DNA of 64,000 bases from Cricetomys ansorgei (taxonomy: Eukaryota > Chordata > Mammalia > Rodentia > Nesomyidae). A program made the translations under genes and the position numbers. The notes below the pieces were generated by a model. It was given only the letters and a program-made list of their open reading frames with translations. It did no database searches and had not been told where the DNA came from. Shown piece after piece: positions 41,210-52,028 of this stretch (the first letter of the stretch is position 1; each line of letters opens with the position of its first letter). The stretch spans positions 1,618,501-1,682,500 of the forward strand of contig JAMJFZ010001089.1 in NCBI GenBank assembly GCA_026225945.1. The letters run 5' to 3'.

Positions 41210-41560
41210 GGGCTGAGGCGATGGCTCAGAGAGCAAAGAACTTGCTGCACAAGGATAAGGACTTAAGTTTGGGTCCTGGGAGCCCACAGAAAGCTGGGCA
41301 CAGGAACGTCTGTTGTCCGAATGCCCCTGCGGCCAGATGTGTGATAGAAACGAAGAATCCCCATAAGCTTGTATGTCAGTCAGCCTGACATTCACAGTGA
41401 CTAACAAGAGACCCTGCCTCAGACTAGGTCCTCAGATGCAGAGCTGACCCTCGAGGTTGTCCTCTGACCTCCTGGCACCCACACTCACCCGTGTAAACTC
41501 ATACCTATGAATGCATACATGGGTATGTACCCCAATACACACAGACACAGATTAAATTAG
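41210..41560 (+). repeat. B4/RSINE1 SINE
   Basis: GGGCTGAGGCGATGGCTCAG, GAACTTGCTGCACAAGGATA, CAGTCAGCCTGACATTCACA, GAGACCCTGCCTCAGACTAG and GTTGTCCTCTGACCTCCTGG. Near full length. Confidence 0.87.
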
Positions 41561-41575
41561 AAAACGAAAATCAAA

Positions 41576-41712
41576 CAGGAAAGATAGCACACACCCCTAG
41601 TTTCAGAACTTGGGAGGCTGCGAAAGGAGTTTGAGGCCCTCCTGAGCTACATAGCAAGTTTCAGACCAGCCAGGGTTACAGAGTGAGATCTGGTCTCAAA
41701 TAAGCAAATAAA
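41576..41712 (+). repeat. B1 SINE
   Basis: AAGATAGCACACACCCCTAG, CAGAACTTGGGAGGCTGCGA, CAGACCAGCCAGGGTTACAG and GATCTGGTCTCAAATAAG. Confidence 0.85.
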
Positions 41713-41904
41713 TTTTTTTTTAAATATCAGACATCTAATATTGGTGCATTTTGTTATTTGGAAATAATACCTGAATTTATAAGCCAAGCTGAGCCTTCGA
41801 AATACTTACGTTTAGGTGTTCCAGTATAGTGATCCTGGTGGATACCGGGTAGGATCTGACTACCGAAGCTCATTCATGCAACCTTGTTGTTTTTAACTGT
41901 TTTC

Positions 41905-42118
41905 ATAAAGATTGATTTTTATATGTATGAGTGTTCTTACATGCGTGTGTGTGTGTGCATCATGTACATGCAGCACACTTGGAGGTCCAAAGAAGATGTC
42001 AAGTGCCCTGGAACTGGAGCTACAGGTGGTTATGAGCTACCGTACGGGTGCTGAGAATCCAGTCCTCTTCGAGAGCAGCCAGTGCCCTTAACCACTGAGC
42101 CATCCCTTCAGCCCCAAT
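41905..42118 (-). repeat. B2 SINE
   Basis: The plus strand ends in CTTAACCACTGAGCCATCCC, TTCAGCCCC, the reversed B2 head. GAACTGGAGCTACAGGTGGT and GTGCTGAGAATCCAGTCCTC lie before it. Confidence 0.94.
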
Positions 42119-42208
42119 TCTTAGCTTTTCTTACTCATTAGTAAGACAAAGTTATGGTTTGCCTTTAAGTACTGCTTTAGGTGTGTTACATAAATTCTAA
42201 TATGTAGT

Positions 42209-42209
<1 letters not shown>

Positions 42210-42239
<30 letters not shown>
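42210..42239. repeat. Poly(T) run of 30
   Basis: A 30-base T homopolymer in unique sequence, with no SINE body attached on either side. Confidence 0.96.
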
Positions 42240-42241
<2 letters not shown>

Positions 42242-42587
42242 TTCTGAGTATCTTTTAGACTGGATGTTATTTAAAAATATGCAATCCAGCTTCTAAATAA
42301 AGAGTATTTTCTTGTAGACATCTTTTCAAAGCTGTTAATTCCATAATAACATTGTAATTGAAAAACACTGACAATTGGGATGGCACCTTTGGACTTCATT
42401 GATGTTTCTCTTAAGGCCTAATACAGGCCCTGCTGTAAATGTGGAGCAAGCATTCCATTTTATGTTTGTTTTGGATGTACATGTATTTTGTTGTGTGTTC
42501 AGCTAATAATTGTGCTATTATTATTTCCGTTGATCTATAATTCTAAAACTCTCAAGGATGCTTGTTAAGCTACTTCCAACTATTATT

Positions 42588-42591
<4 letters not shown>

Positions 42592-42622
<31 letters not shown>
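42592..42622. repeat. (TA)n microsatellite
   Basis: About 15 TA units followed by ATTATTTTATTTATT text. Confidence 0.93.
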
Positions 42623-42626
<4 letters not shown>

Positions 42627-42744
42627 TTATTTATTATTGTTTATTACTTATATATTTTGTTTCTTTGGTAAGAGTTCAAGATCACATTGTTTGGCTCATG
42701 TATAACAATAATACAATTTCAGTTTCCTATTGTTTTGTACACAT

Positions 42745-42905
42745 TTTTTTTTTTTTTGGTTTTGTTTTTTGAGCCAGGATCTCTCTATGTAGTCCCAGCT
42801 ATCGTGGAACTCCCTGTGTAGACAAGGTTGGCCTTGAGCTCACTGAAATCTGCCTGCCTCTGCCTCCAGAGAGCTGGGGTTAAAGGCATGCTCCACCTCA
42901 CCAGC
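42745..42905 (-). repeat. B1 SINE
   Basis: T run, TTTTTTGAGCCAGGATCTCT, CGTGGAACTCCCTGTGTAGA, TCTGCCTGCCTCTGCCTCCA and GCTGGGGTTAAAGGCATGCT. Confidence 0.92.
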
Positions 42906-43259
42906 TGTTCTTTAAACATTTAAGCCACGGAATATGCTATTTTATTTTATGCCCTTATCACACACAAATAACTACAGAAGGTGACAGAGGGGCAGAAAGG
43001 AGGGACCAGAAAGGACCAGAGGGAGGAAGTGGAAGGGACTCTCTCCTCAAACCAACATCTCCACTACCTTCTTAATAGTTTAATTTAGGTTTTTACTTCA
43101 CCAATGGAGAAAGTAGGTCAGGGTCTTCATGACCTAAGTATCTGTGGAAACAACCTCAGACAACCCCACACATGTTTTACTAATCTCAGCATCTCTCGAC
43201 CCAGTCAAGTTGCCTGCCAAAATTGACCATTGCAACCTATGCATCCACACTTCCAATTA

Positions 43260-43435
43260 TAGCTGGGGTATAGCTCGCTTCACAGAGTGCTTGCCTAGCA
43301 CACACAAAGCCCTGGGTTCAATCACCAGCACCACATACACCAGCCATGATGACACATGCCTGTGATCTCAGCACTTGGAGCTACATAATAATTTGAAGGC
43401 CAGCATGGAACATGTGAGACTTATGTCTTTTAAAA
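43260..43435 (+). repeat. ID_B1 fusion SINE
   Basis: An ID body (GCTGGGGTATAGCTCGCTTC, AGTGCTTGCCTAGCACACAC, GGGTTCAATCACCAGCACCA) runs directly into a B1 body (GATGACACATGCCTGTGATC, GAAGGCCAGCATGGAACATG). This order is the known ID_B1 family. Confidence 0.75.
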
Positions 43436-43447
43436 ATAACTAAAAAT

Positions 43448-43650
43448 TTCTAGAGATTGGAGAGGTGGTTCTGCAGTTAAAAGGATTTGCTTCTCTTCCA
43501 GCAGCCATGTTGAGTGGCTCACAAACTGCCTGTGATTTCAATGTCCTCTTCTTACCTCCTCTGGCACCAGTATGCATCCACACACATTTTCACACACACA
43601 CACACATGCACACACGCACACACACAAAACGCATACAAATAAAAAGCTGT
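43448..43650 (+). repeat. B2 SINE
   Basis: GATTGGAGAGGTGGTTCTGC, GATTTGCTTCTCTTCCAGCA, TGTTGAGTGGCTCACAAACT and a CACACACACATGCACACACG tail. Confidence 0.88.
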
Positions 43651-43929
43651 TTTAAAAGTTTTCAGTTACACAACTTAAATATATACTACCAAAGAAAAAG
43701 GAGGCAAATAATAACAATAATAAAATGAGAAAAATTACAAGAAGCCATTTTCATTGACACGAGAATCCCAATGATATGAATCACTGTCAAGTCCATGGTC
43801 TTCTCTCCCCAAGATCACAGAATCCTTAAGGACTGAAGATTCTCTTCCCTTCTTCCTCCACTGGTCCCTTAGCCTCTACATGGAGGAGGAGGGAGCTAAC
43901 TGAATAGTGCCCGAGAAGATGCTCTTTGA

Positions 43930-44038
43930 TCCTACCCTCTCGTATCACAGATGAGGAAGTGACACAAGAGGAAGCCTGTGACTTACTAGAGGTCACATAC
44001 CTAATGACCCAAAGAAAGAAGGTGGAAGAGACTCGACT
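43930..44038 (-). repeat. MIR SINE
   Basis: CACAGATGAGGAAGTGACAC, AAGCCTGTGACTTACTAGAG and GTCACATACCTAATGACCC follow reversed MIR (cagatgaggaaactgaggc ... gtcacacagctagtaag). Confidence 0.72.
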
Positions 44039-44039
44039 C

Positions 44040-44168
44040 CCAGGGCTACCATGGTGGTTCAGTGGATTAAGGTGCTTGCCGCCAATCATGATAACCTAAG
44101 TTTGATTACTGAGGCCCACATGGTAGCAGGAGTAAACTGACCCCCAAAAAGGTTCAGCCATGACCAAC
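44040..44168 (+). repeat. B3 SINE fragment
   Basis: GGGCTACCATGGTGGTTCAG, AAGGTGCTTGCCGCCAATCA, AAGTTTGATTACTGAGGCCC and AGTAAACTGACCCCCAAAAA match the first two thirds of B3. Confidence 0.75.
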
Positions 44169-45020
44169 TTTCCTTCAAGGAAAGACTCTCATTCAAGGGA
44201 GACAGATCTTGTCTCTGGCTTTGTACTGTATAAACCATACCTTTCTCAATAATGGATCACTCACCTGAAGTGTGGTGAGTGAGCCTGAAAAATGGCATAG
44301 AACCGGGTTGTATAGGAAATTCAGGTGCTGAGGCTGTCTTCTGAAAATGTCTCCACAAAGGACATCTTTGGTATGTACGTGTGGGAAACATTTTTGGACT
44401 TGAAACTGCCTTACACATCTAAGACTGAGCTTACCTGTAGTTTGGATAGAGGACACACCCCTCTTAAACTGCCCATGAAGGTCCATGGAGGCCCAGGAAG
44501 GCAGGCCACCAGGAAAGAGAACCAGAATCAGCCGATAAGTAGAAGCAGACCCTGGGGCCACCAATCTGTACAGAACAGACACCAGAGTCAGCCTGCAGGC
44601 AGGAAGGTGATCCTGGAGAGGCTTGGTCTGTTCTCATGGCTAGAGCAGCTCCGAGCGAAGGCCCTGTGAATCCAGGCATGGGATATGAAGATTAGAATCC
44701 TAAACTCCTGCAATAATGGCTCAGATGTCCCATGTCCCTTGGTGACGTTAGAGCTCTTTCTCTGTTCATACAATCCAGAGGGTCAGGAATTCCCCTCAAT
44801 TTCTTCCTGGGCCAAACTGCTTGCAGAGTCCCCAGAGAAGGAAGGGGCATGAGGAAGACAGAGATGAGTCACACAGTGACTGCTGTCCCCATCTGAGGCA
44901 GGTGGTAGCCCAGGGCAGTCATGTGCAGCAGATTTAGCCTCCTGTCTGGGCACAGCTGGAGGACACTTGTGACCAGGACAGTTGCTGACTGTGGATTCTT
45001 GTGTCCTCACTCCTGACACA
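44169..45020. other. Unique, GC-balanced sequence
   Basis: No repeat recognised. Several overlapping frames (44193-44582 minus, 44325-44669 plus) lie opposite each other, with no domain and no supporting splice sites. It is the best unique block for conservation tests in the middle of the window. Confidence 0.4.
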
Positions 45021-45026
45021 CTGGGA

Positions 45027-45078
45027 TCCTCCTCCTCCTCCTCCTCCTCCTCCTCCTCCTCCTCCTCCTCCTCCTCCT
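45027..45078. repeat. (TCC)n microsatellite
   Basis: Seventeen pure TCC units. On the minus strand it reads as a glutamate run in one frame, but no gene context supports that. Confidence 0.97.
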
Positions 45079-45079
45079 T

Positions 45080-46400
45080 GTTTACACATCCTGCCACCTG
45101 GAGCCACTCACTCTTCACATCCCCAAGAGCATAAGTCTCAGAGTTACAGCCAGTGGATTTAGAGTTTAAAAGGACTCCAGTTCATAAGAAATGAGGTGTG
45201 AGAGCAAAGAAAGGTCACTGAAGTTCTATGGATACAGCAAGCCAAAATGTGAGAATGAGGAAGTGAGGGTATCTCTTTTCCTAGGTCTGCCATGCCCTGA
45301 GTGTGTGACCCTGGGCTCTGTGATGGTGACTCATTCCACATCTACCAAGTGAGGTCAGAGGAGGTCCAAGTAACATTGCCTCTTGAGTATGGCAAGTCCC
45401 ATTTACAATCAGTAGGTGGGAATAAGGTCACCAAGCCCGCAGGGAGAAGAGGACTGGGAACTCCCTTCAGAAATCTGATGTTTGCCTGCAAACACCTAAA
45501 TCCTTGCACTCATGGTCCCCAGCCATGCTTTTACCAGGAGCACCGGGAGGAGGGTTCTTGACCTTCCAGGTCAAGAGAAAGATCACCCTCCCAAGACGGA
45601 GAGCTGCATAGGTAATTTCCAAATACCCAGTGACAATCTCTGTCCCTTTAGCAGCTCTACCCAGCACCTGAAAGTGAGTCTACTTCTACCACGGAGTGAT
45701 GAAAGACCACATGGTTTCTAATGTGGCATTTGAACCTCAAGTGACTGAGTTGGCATTCCGCTATTGCTTACTTAAAAACTAAGAGGGAAAAAAAATTCTA
45801 CAACTTGTTTGTCTTTTGCTTAAACTATGCTTGGCAAAACACAAATAGCCCACCTGTGAAATGTTACTCTCTGCAGATAATAATGGTAGCTTGCATTTGC
45901 TAGCCGTAGATGTGTCATCTGTCCAGGGTTTGTCTCCTCTCCTGCTTGTTTACGACATGTATGGTTGTGACCAGCACCTTACAGATGCAGATACTGATGT
46001 TAAACTGATGTAGAAGATCAGCCATGATTTACATGGAGCCCACTATGGGCTCATGGACAAAGGGATGATTTCGAGTCTTTGGGGTCACACCGTACTCCAT
46101 GAGTAAACTTCAGGGGAGTCCTGCAAGAGAATTCCACACTGACCTGCTGTGGAAAGGTCTCAGTCTCCCTAGCTGCCTACTGACAACAGCAGTCTTGATA
46201 ATACTGTCTCAGGTTGAGTGAAGTCAGGCAGCTGGACACAGAGGGAAGGCATGAAGCCAGCACTCAGGCCCATGCTGGAGTGACTTCAGGGTCCACATCC
46301 TTGACAGACACCCTACACCTGCCTCAAAAAATTGAAATCAGGCATCAGTATATCTCTAACGTCCTTTCTCAAATCAGTTTTCAACAGTGCACAGGGTATA
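45080..46400. other. Unassigned sequence
   Basis: No recognised repeat, except possible weak MIR text near 45975-46015. Frames up to 86 codons on both strands have no domains. Confidence 0.4.
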
Positions 46401-46404
46401 ACAG

Positions 46405-46580
46405 AGTATATAATAGCAGAGGACCTGGGTTAAAGTTGCAGCTCTACCAGCCCTACCTTGAGAAAGTTAACTTCCATGAGCTTCAGTGCCTTATCTATAA
46501 AGTAAGAACCATAAAGGAATATTTTTCACAAGGTAATGTGAGCATTAGAGAATCTATATACAGTGCTCAGTGCACTCTCA
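46405..46580 (+). repeat. MIR SINE, near complete
   Basis: AGCAGAGGACCTGGGTTAAA, GTTGCAGCTCTACCAGCCCT, TTGAGAAAGTTAACTTCCAT, CTTCAGTGCCTTATCTATAA and GTAATGTGAGCATTAGAGAA follow the whole MIR core. Confidence 0.78.
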
Positions 46581-46607
46581 TATAGATATAAGGTACTAAA
46601 ATTGTGG

Positions 46608-46722
46608 TTTAGGGATGGCACAATGGCTCGGTGGGGTAGGGTGCTTGCTGCCAATCTGACAGCCTGAGTTTGATCCCAGGAGTACTCGTTATGAAAGCAG
46701 AGAACGGAATCCTGAAGGACTG
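46608..46722 (+). repeat. B3 SINE fragment
   Basis: GGGATGGCACAATGGCTCGG, GGTGCTTGCTGCCAATCTGA and TGAGTTTGATCCCAGGAGTA fit B3. The 3' third is missing. Confidence 0.75.
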
Positions 46723-46731
46723 ATGCTGAAG

Positions 46732-46915
46732 CAAATTGTTCCTGTCAGGATTGTCGGCGCAGGGAGTGGGCAGAGAATAGACAACCCAGAAGGATGTTAC
46801 AACATTCCAGGGAGAGCACAGGCTGGCCTTGGAGGAAAGCAAGAATATGACCTGGAAATACAGAGCATTTCCAGGGAATCAGGAACAAGCAGGAGCTGTT
46901 TACAGAGCGGTGGGT
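46732..46915 (+). repeat. Unclassified repeat, copy A
   Basis: It shares an ordered series of blocks with 48587-48795: GATTGTCGGCGCAGG, GACAACCCAGAAGGATGTTA, CATTCCAGGGAGAGC, GACCTGGAAATACAG and AGCAGGAGCTG. The family is not known to me. Confidence 0.55.
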
Positions 46916-47324
46916 AGTTTGGCATCAGAGATGGTGTTGAAGTCTATGCCTTTGAGGATTTATTTTGGAAAAATAAAACTGAGGCCATTTCCTTTGTTTT
47001 TAAGACACGAGGGTGAAAGAGACTCTCGTCTCTGAAATGATTTTAGCTCGTATTGTACACAGTGAGGCAGAGCCTGGATTGCGACGGTAGATCAAGATTG
47101 CTGTTGTCAGCACAGGCAACTGGGGAAAGTGATGTCTTTCTAAATTAGTCAGTGTGTGGAACTCTCTTGCAGGCCTTGCCTGAGATTTTCTAGGGGAGTG
47201 TGGTGTGACTTTGAAGACTCGGTATCAACCGCTGTTTGTCCGTGACCCCAAAAACTTATCCCTGAGGAGAGTTGACTTCATATGTATACCATGGCATGTG
47301 CACACACAAATAAATAATTAAAAA

Positions 47325-47556
<232 letters not shown>

Positions 47557-47562
47557 GGATGG

Positions 47563-47650
47563 ATAGAAATGAAAACAAGAAAGAAGAAAGAAGGAAGGAA
47601 AGAAGAAAGGAAGGAAGGGGGAGGGGAGGGAGGAAGGAAGGAAGAAAAGA
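47563..47650. repeat. (GGAA/GAAG)n purine tract
   Basis: AAGAAAGAAGAAAGAAGGAA and GGGGGAGGGGAGGGAGGAAG text directly after the GATA array, fully purine. Confidence 0.93.
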
Positions 47651-47934
47651 GTGAAGAAATTGTGGTTTAGGTCATCAAAGATCCCCCTGACACCTTTGAA
47701 GTTCCCAGATACTGGGTCATCTCTCCCCAGCCTCAAGCTTCCTTAGCATTCTCTCAGATTCCAGGAAAAAAATGCAACTGGTGTTCAATCAAACTGACAT
47801 AGAAGACCACGTTGAACCCACTGTGGTCTCACTTTTCACTTCTGTGTCTTAAAAAGCGAGGGAAATGTCCTCAGTTTAATTTTTCAAAATAAAGCCCAAG
47901 GCGCCTAGCCGGCAGCACCACCTCTGTCGTCAAA

Positions 47935-48155
47935 CAACCCACTGCTCTGCAAACAGCTCCTGCTTGTTCCTCCCGGCTCCCTAGCAGTGTATCATGACCT
48001 GTCTCCTTCTGAGCCCCTCACTCCTTCTGTACTTCCTACCGTTTTGAATAAAGATGCTGGTTATGTGTCTGTCTCCCTGCTCAGCTACAGACAACTTGAG
48101 GACAGGGGCCAGCTCCTTGTCCATCTGCATCCTCCAATCTGTCACAAAAGGTAAA
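47935..48155 (+). repeat. L2 LINE 3' UTR
   Basis: CTCCTTCTGTACTTCCTACC, TGGTTATGTGTCTGTCTCCC, GACAACTTGAGGACAGGGGC, CAGCTCCTTGTCCATCTGCA fits the L2 tail 'gtctgtctcccccactagaatgtaagctcc ... gggcagggac'. Confidence 0.65.
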
Positions 48156-48586
48156 GAGGAACGAAGGACCAAGGGTTGCTCAATTGTAGAGTGATTTCTG
48201 GGAGTGGGTAGGAGAAGCTGGGATGATGGTTTTCATGTGACACAAATGGCTATGGTTGAGAGCCTTTCAATCATTGTGGCTGGCTCTTTCATATATTGTA
48301 ATAGATGTTGATAAACTGCAAGGAACTAAGAAATCAGCTTCAATTGTAACGAAAAAGAGCAAGTTTGACAACTTTAACCACTGGTTTTTTTCGCTGTTGG
48401 TTTTTTTTGTTTTTTTTTTGTTTTGTTTTTATTCTATCATTTTTAATGCGCTGTTGTTTTGACTGGGTGCTAAATAATATTTACTGCTTCCTTGGCAAAG
48501 CACAGAATGCTGGCTGGTTCTCAGACTTGATAAGGACCAGGGAAAGTGCCTAATGGCTGTGAGCTTTGGCTTCTCCTCTACTGTAG

Positions 48587-48795
48587 TAAATTCCTTCTGT
48601 TGGGGTTGTCGTTGCAGGTGGCGATCCGAGAACGGAGTCCTCAAAAGGATTTTATGGCATTCCAGGCAGAGCAAGGGCCAGCCTGCGGGAAAAGTAAGAA
48701 TACAACTTGGAAATACATGGCCCTATCTGAAGTTTATCCCTGAAGAGATGGTAAGAGCAACCAGGAGCTGAACCGGTTCTTGGAGAGTAGAGCAG
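48587..48795 (+). repeat. Unclassified repeat, copy B
   Basis: Blocks GGGGTTGTCGTTGCAGG, CGGAGTCCTCAAAAGGATTT, CATTCCAGGCAGAGC, CAACTTGGAAATACATGG and ACCAGGAGCTGAACC run in the same order as copy A 1.85 kb upstream. No ends or coding region found. Confidence 0.55.
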
Positions 48796-48799
48796 AATT

Positions 48800-49890
48800 A
48801 TCAGACCTCTCTTCATATAGTGACTGTATTGGTGCATAGTCAGACCCTGTGTGGCATGGAAGGTCTGCAGAGCCATGACACATTAGCATATTCTATCCAC
48901 AGAGCATGCTTCCCTGAAAGTGTGACTCTCCCTCCATTCTGTCTCCTCCCATCTGGCTTCTCTAAATATCTTTAGCCAGAACTTCCGTTTAGCACAGTGG
49001 TACTCTCCAACTTTTCTATTGCTTTCTTTAATAACTTTTGGTGACCTGAGAAATACTTGGCTGGGTTCCATTTTCTACTTCCTCCAGGTAAAAGATAGCA
49101 CATCCTATACTCTGTGTTTAAAAGTGCCAGAAAAGCCTACATAAGTTCTTTTAGCTAAACTGACAGAGCAAGATGGAATGCGAAAGGGGTTTTCTTCATT
49201 GCTGAGAAATACCTAAGCAGTCAAGATGGCACAGGAGCCTGCCGTCTAGAGATGCATCTCAATTCTTTTGCATCTGCTGTGTATCAGTAGCTTGGAACTT
49301 GGGGTTCAGATGGATATACAACAAAGAAAAAGACACAGGCTCCAGGCGGAGTTTTTGTTCCGCAGACAGAATTATGTGATCCGATCAACGCTATATGAAC
49401 AACACAAAGTACCTACTCTTTGACAGGAGCAAAACCTCGTAAGATCAGAGAAGGGAGATTAGATTCCATCAGGTAGAGATGGGCATGACAAATGTGAAGT
49501 CAAGCACGCTATACAGTGCAGGCAGAAGCAGGCTTCAGGAGCCTCAGACAGAATCCAGGAAGCGAACGGTGAGCAGAGGGGAGTCCACGCCACATTTGAG
49601 AGGGGCCGACTTCCTTCTCTCACTCCTCACTCACATTCCAACTACGGCACCTTCCAGAGCCCGGGGGAGTGGAGCTTTTAATTCCTAAGCAAAGACACTT
49701 TTTGCTGCCACTGACTCTGTGGACACATTAAAGCTGGGATTTCTGCTTAGGCAAAGTTGCCTCTCAGTGTTTAAAATGAACGAGCTTTTAATGTTGTTGT
49801 TTTTCCACATTTTCAAGGCAATACTTGCGGTTTCTTTCATCTTAAAATTCTTAAACTTTTCTGTCGGTAGTCGAGGAGTTATTGGGTTTT
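48800..49890. other. Unassigned sequence
   Basis: No recognised repeat. Short frames only. Confidence 0.4.
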
Positions 49891-49894
49891 GTTT

Positions 49895-50055
49895 GCGTTT
49901 TTGTTTGGTTGTTGAGACCGGATCTCACTCTGTCGCCCTGGCTGGACTGGAACTTTCTATGTAAACCAGGCTACACTTGAACTCACAAAGATACACCTAC
50001 CTCTGCCTCCCTAGTGCTTAAACTAAAGGCCTGTGCTACCAGGCTCTGCTTTGTT
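49895..50055 (-). repeat. B1 SINE, diverged
   Basis: TTGAGACCGGATCTCACTCT, GTCGCCCTGGCTGGACTGGA, TACCTCTGCCTCCCTAGTGC on plus, in reverse B1 order. Confidence 0.8.
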
Positions 50056-50084
50056 GGGTTTCCTTGTTATTGTTTGTTTTTGTC

Positions 50085-50163
50085 TGTTTTGAGACAGCAT
50101 CTTATGTAGCCCAAGGATTTACCCAAGGACAGATTTGAATAGCCAGTCCTCTTGACTCCACCT
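50085..50163 (-). repeat. B1-related SINE fragment
   Basis: TTTTGAGACAGCATCTTATG, TAGCCCAAGGATTTACCC and CCAGTCCTCTTGACTCCACC keep part of the reversed body. Confidence 0.55.
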
Positions 50164-50164
50164 C

Positions 50165-50915
50165 ATTTAACACTCTTTGGAAATCTATATCCCTACAAAC
50201 AATAAATCAAATAAAAATAAATTCATATTTCTACTACCCAGATTATCATAACGTTTATGTTACCTGACTTTTCTATGGAATTAATGCAAAGTAATAGCTA
50301 CATAGCTATTGTTTTCACTAGCATGCTCTTAAAAACGAATATCAGATTACATTATACATAACTTTTGGTATTTTATGTTAAATACTAGCTCATGGTTATC
50401 TTAACATCTGTGGCATCATCTTGGATCCTGCAGGTTTCCTAACTCCACCGACTATGCAAGTGGTTCTCATTCTTGTGCTTGTAGATAATGCTACCTACGA
50501 TAAGCATCTCTGTGTGTGCCCCCTGTGCTTGCATCTTGGCATCTCTCCTTAGTCTGAATCTATAGAAGTAGGATTATAGGGCCGAGAAGATGGGTTTAAC
50601 TGAATTAACGTATATTATCCTTAGATAAAAGTCACATGGTTTAAACCCTGACTACCTCCAATTAAGTGCTTCTCACTCATCTCCCTATCTTGACACCTGC
50701 CCTCCAACTCCTACAATGCCTGAGGTAACCATCACCTGGTCACTTTTAGTCATCAGGATATTCACCTTTATTGATTTTTAAAGTCATAATCCATTATTAT
50801 GGATTATTGTAGAGGGATATTTAATCTTTTAATCCAGTAATATGGCTCCCTTGATCACATTCAAGGCTTGTGTGATCCTATTGGAACGCAGCACACACCA
50901 TTAAGTAACCCAATT
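50165..50915. other. Unassigned AT-rich sequence
   Basis: No recognised repeat body or exon. Confidence 0.4.
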
Positions 50916-50919
50916 TAGA

Positions 50920-51475
50920 AGGAAGTAGTGTCACATGCCTTTAATCCCAGCTCTCAGGATGGAAAAGGAAGCAAGGGAGAAGTGGAGTGTGGAAGCAGAA
51001 CTCAGACAGAAGCAAGGTGCAAGTAGACTGGAAGCAGACAAGAGAGAGGCTCAAAGAGAAGCGGAGAGTTAGTTCAGTCAGGCAGTTTGAGTCCAGTCAG
51101 CTCACAGACAGTTCAGTTCAGAAGGAGAAGCTGAGAAGAGCAGAGCCAATCCAGAATAAGCTAAGAGAGAAAGCAGAGACTCAGAAGTTCACTATTTACA
51201 GTTCAGAGTTCAGAAGACAACTAGTCACAGTGAGTTCAATCAGCAGTAAGTCTTGGAGGCTGAAACGTTCTAGGTTTAGGTTTGAAGATCAGATTGTACA
51301 GAGGCTAAAGCCTTCTAAGTCCAGGCTTGCATCTTGAAGATTAGATTGCATGGAGGCTGAAGTCTTCCATGACTAGACTTAGGATTAGAGCATGGGGGCT
51401 GAAACCCTCTAGGACCGAGGATTGAATTACAGAGAGTAAACTGCCTTTTGCCCTGAATCTATCTCTACACATTAT
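50920..51475 (+). repeat. Composite repeat with a B1-like head
   Basis: It begins with a B1-like start (GTAGTGTCACATGCCTTTAA, TCCCAGCTCTCAGGATGG) and passes into purine-rich text with repeated AGTTCAG/CAGTTCAG units (51060-51230). It then has four tandem units of about 45 bases and a last block AGAGTAAACTGCCTTTTGCC. The last block resembles the end of a rodent LTR, but I cannot name a family. A 116-codon frame at 50987-51337 lies within it and is not credible as a gene. Confidence 0.5.
51256..51434 (+). repeat. Four-unit tandem repeat, about 45 bp
   Basis: Units start at 51256 (GAGGCTGAAACGTTCTAGGT), 51301 (GAGGCTAAAGCCTTCTAAGT), 51353 (GAGGCTGAAGTCTTCCATGA) and 51395 (GGGGCTGAAACCCTCTAGGA). 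Each continues with an AGGATT/GAAGATTAGATTG-like half. Confidence 0.8.
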
Positions 51476-51479
51476 AAAG

Positions 51480-52025
51480 AAAAAAAAAGATGATTTATAG
51501 AGCCACATGAATAATGACACAATGAAGAAGGCAAGACAAAATATGGGAGCAGCCTTTAATGTATTTCAAATCAGACCATTGTTGTCCAGGAGGAGGCATG
51601 ATAAGTTAAGAAAATCTGTCATCTACATGGAAGATGTGGATCATTTATAAGCCATCTTTCATTCCAGTGGCCACTAGAACTTACATTTTCAACATCTCTT
51701 GCCATTTGTTTCAGAACAACTTTGCTGCCATTATGGAGAAAGAAAATGCCTGTGCTGCCAAAGCAAGCTCAGGTTTGGACCACTCTCAGTCACCCATGTG
51801 GTGACTGACATTTTTTTCCTGTGGTCCATTTCCATGGTTAAGGTTACTGTGTGGCTTATGTCCACATGATTACCTTAGTCCACTCAAGTTAGACCACTTT
51901 GCATTGTCAGCTTCACTGTTGCCATCATGAACTGAGCTGGCAAAGCATTCATGAGGGCAAGCCAGAGAAGCCAAAGAAAGCTTCCTGAGGGACCCTAGTA
52001 TCATGTTCCATGTTCTCATACTTCT
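51480..52025. other. Unassigned sequence
   Basis: No recognised repeat. Weak frames only. Confidence 0.35.
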
Positions 52026-52028
52026 GAA

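Noticed and set aside
44783..45118. Glutamate-run protein on the minus strand
   Set aside because: The run is the TCC microsatellite; the flanks have no domain and no splice support.
50987..51337. 116-codon charged frame
   Set aside because: It lies within the AGTTCAG-rich composite repeat, whose word structure explains the open frame.
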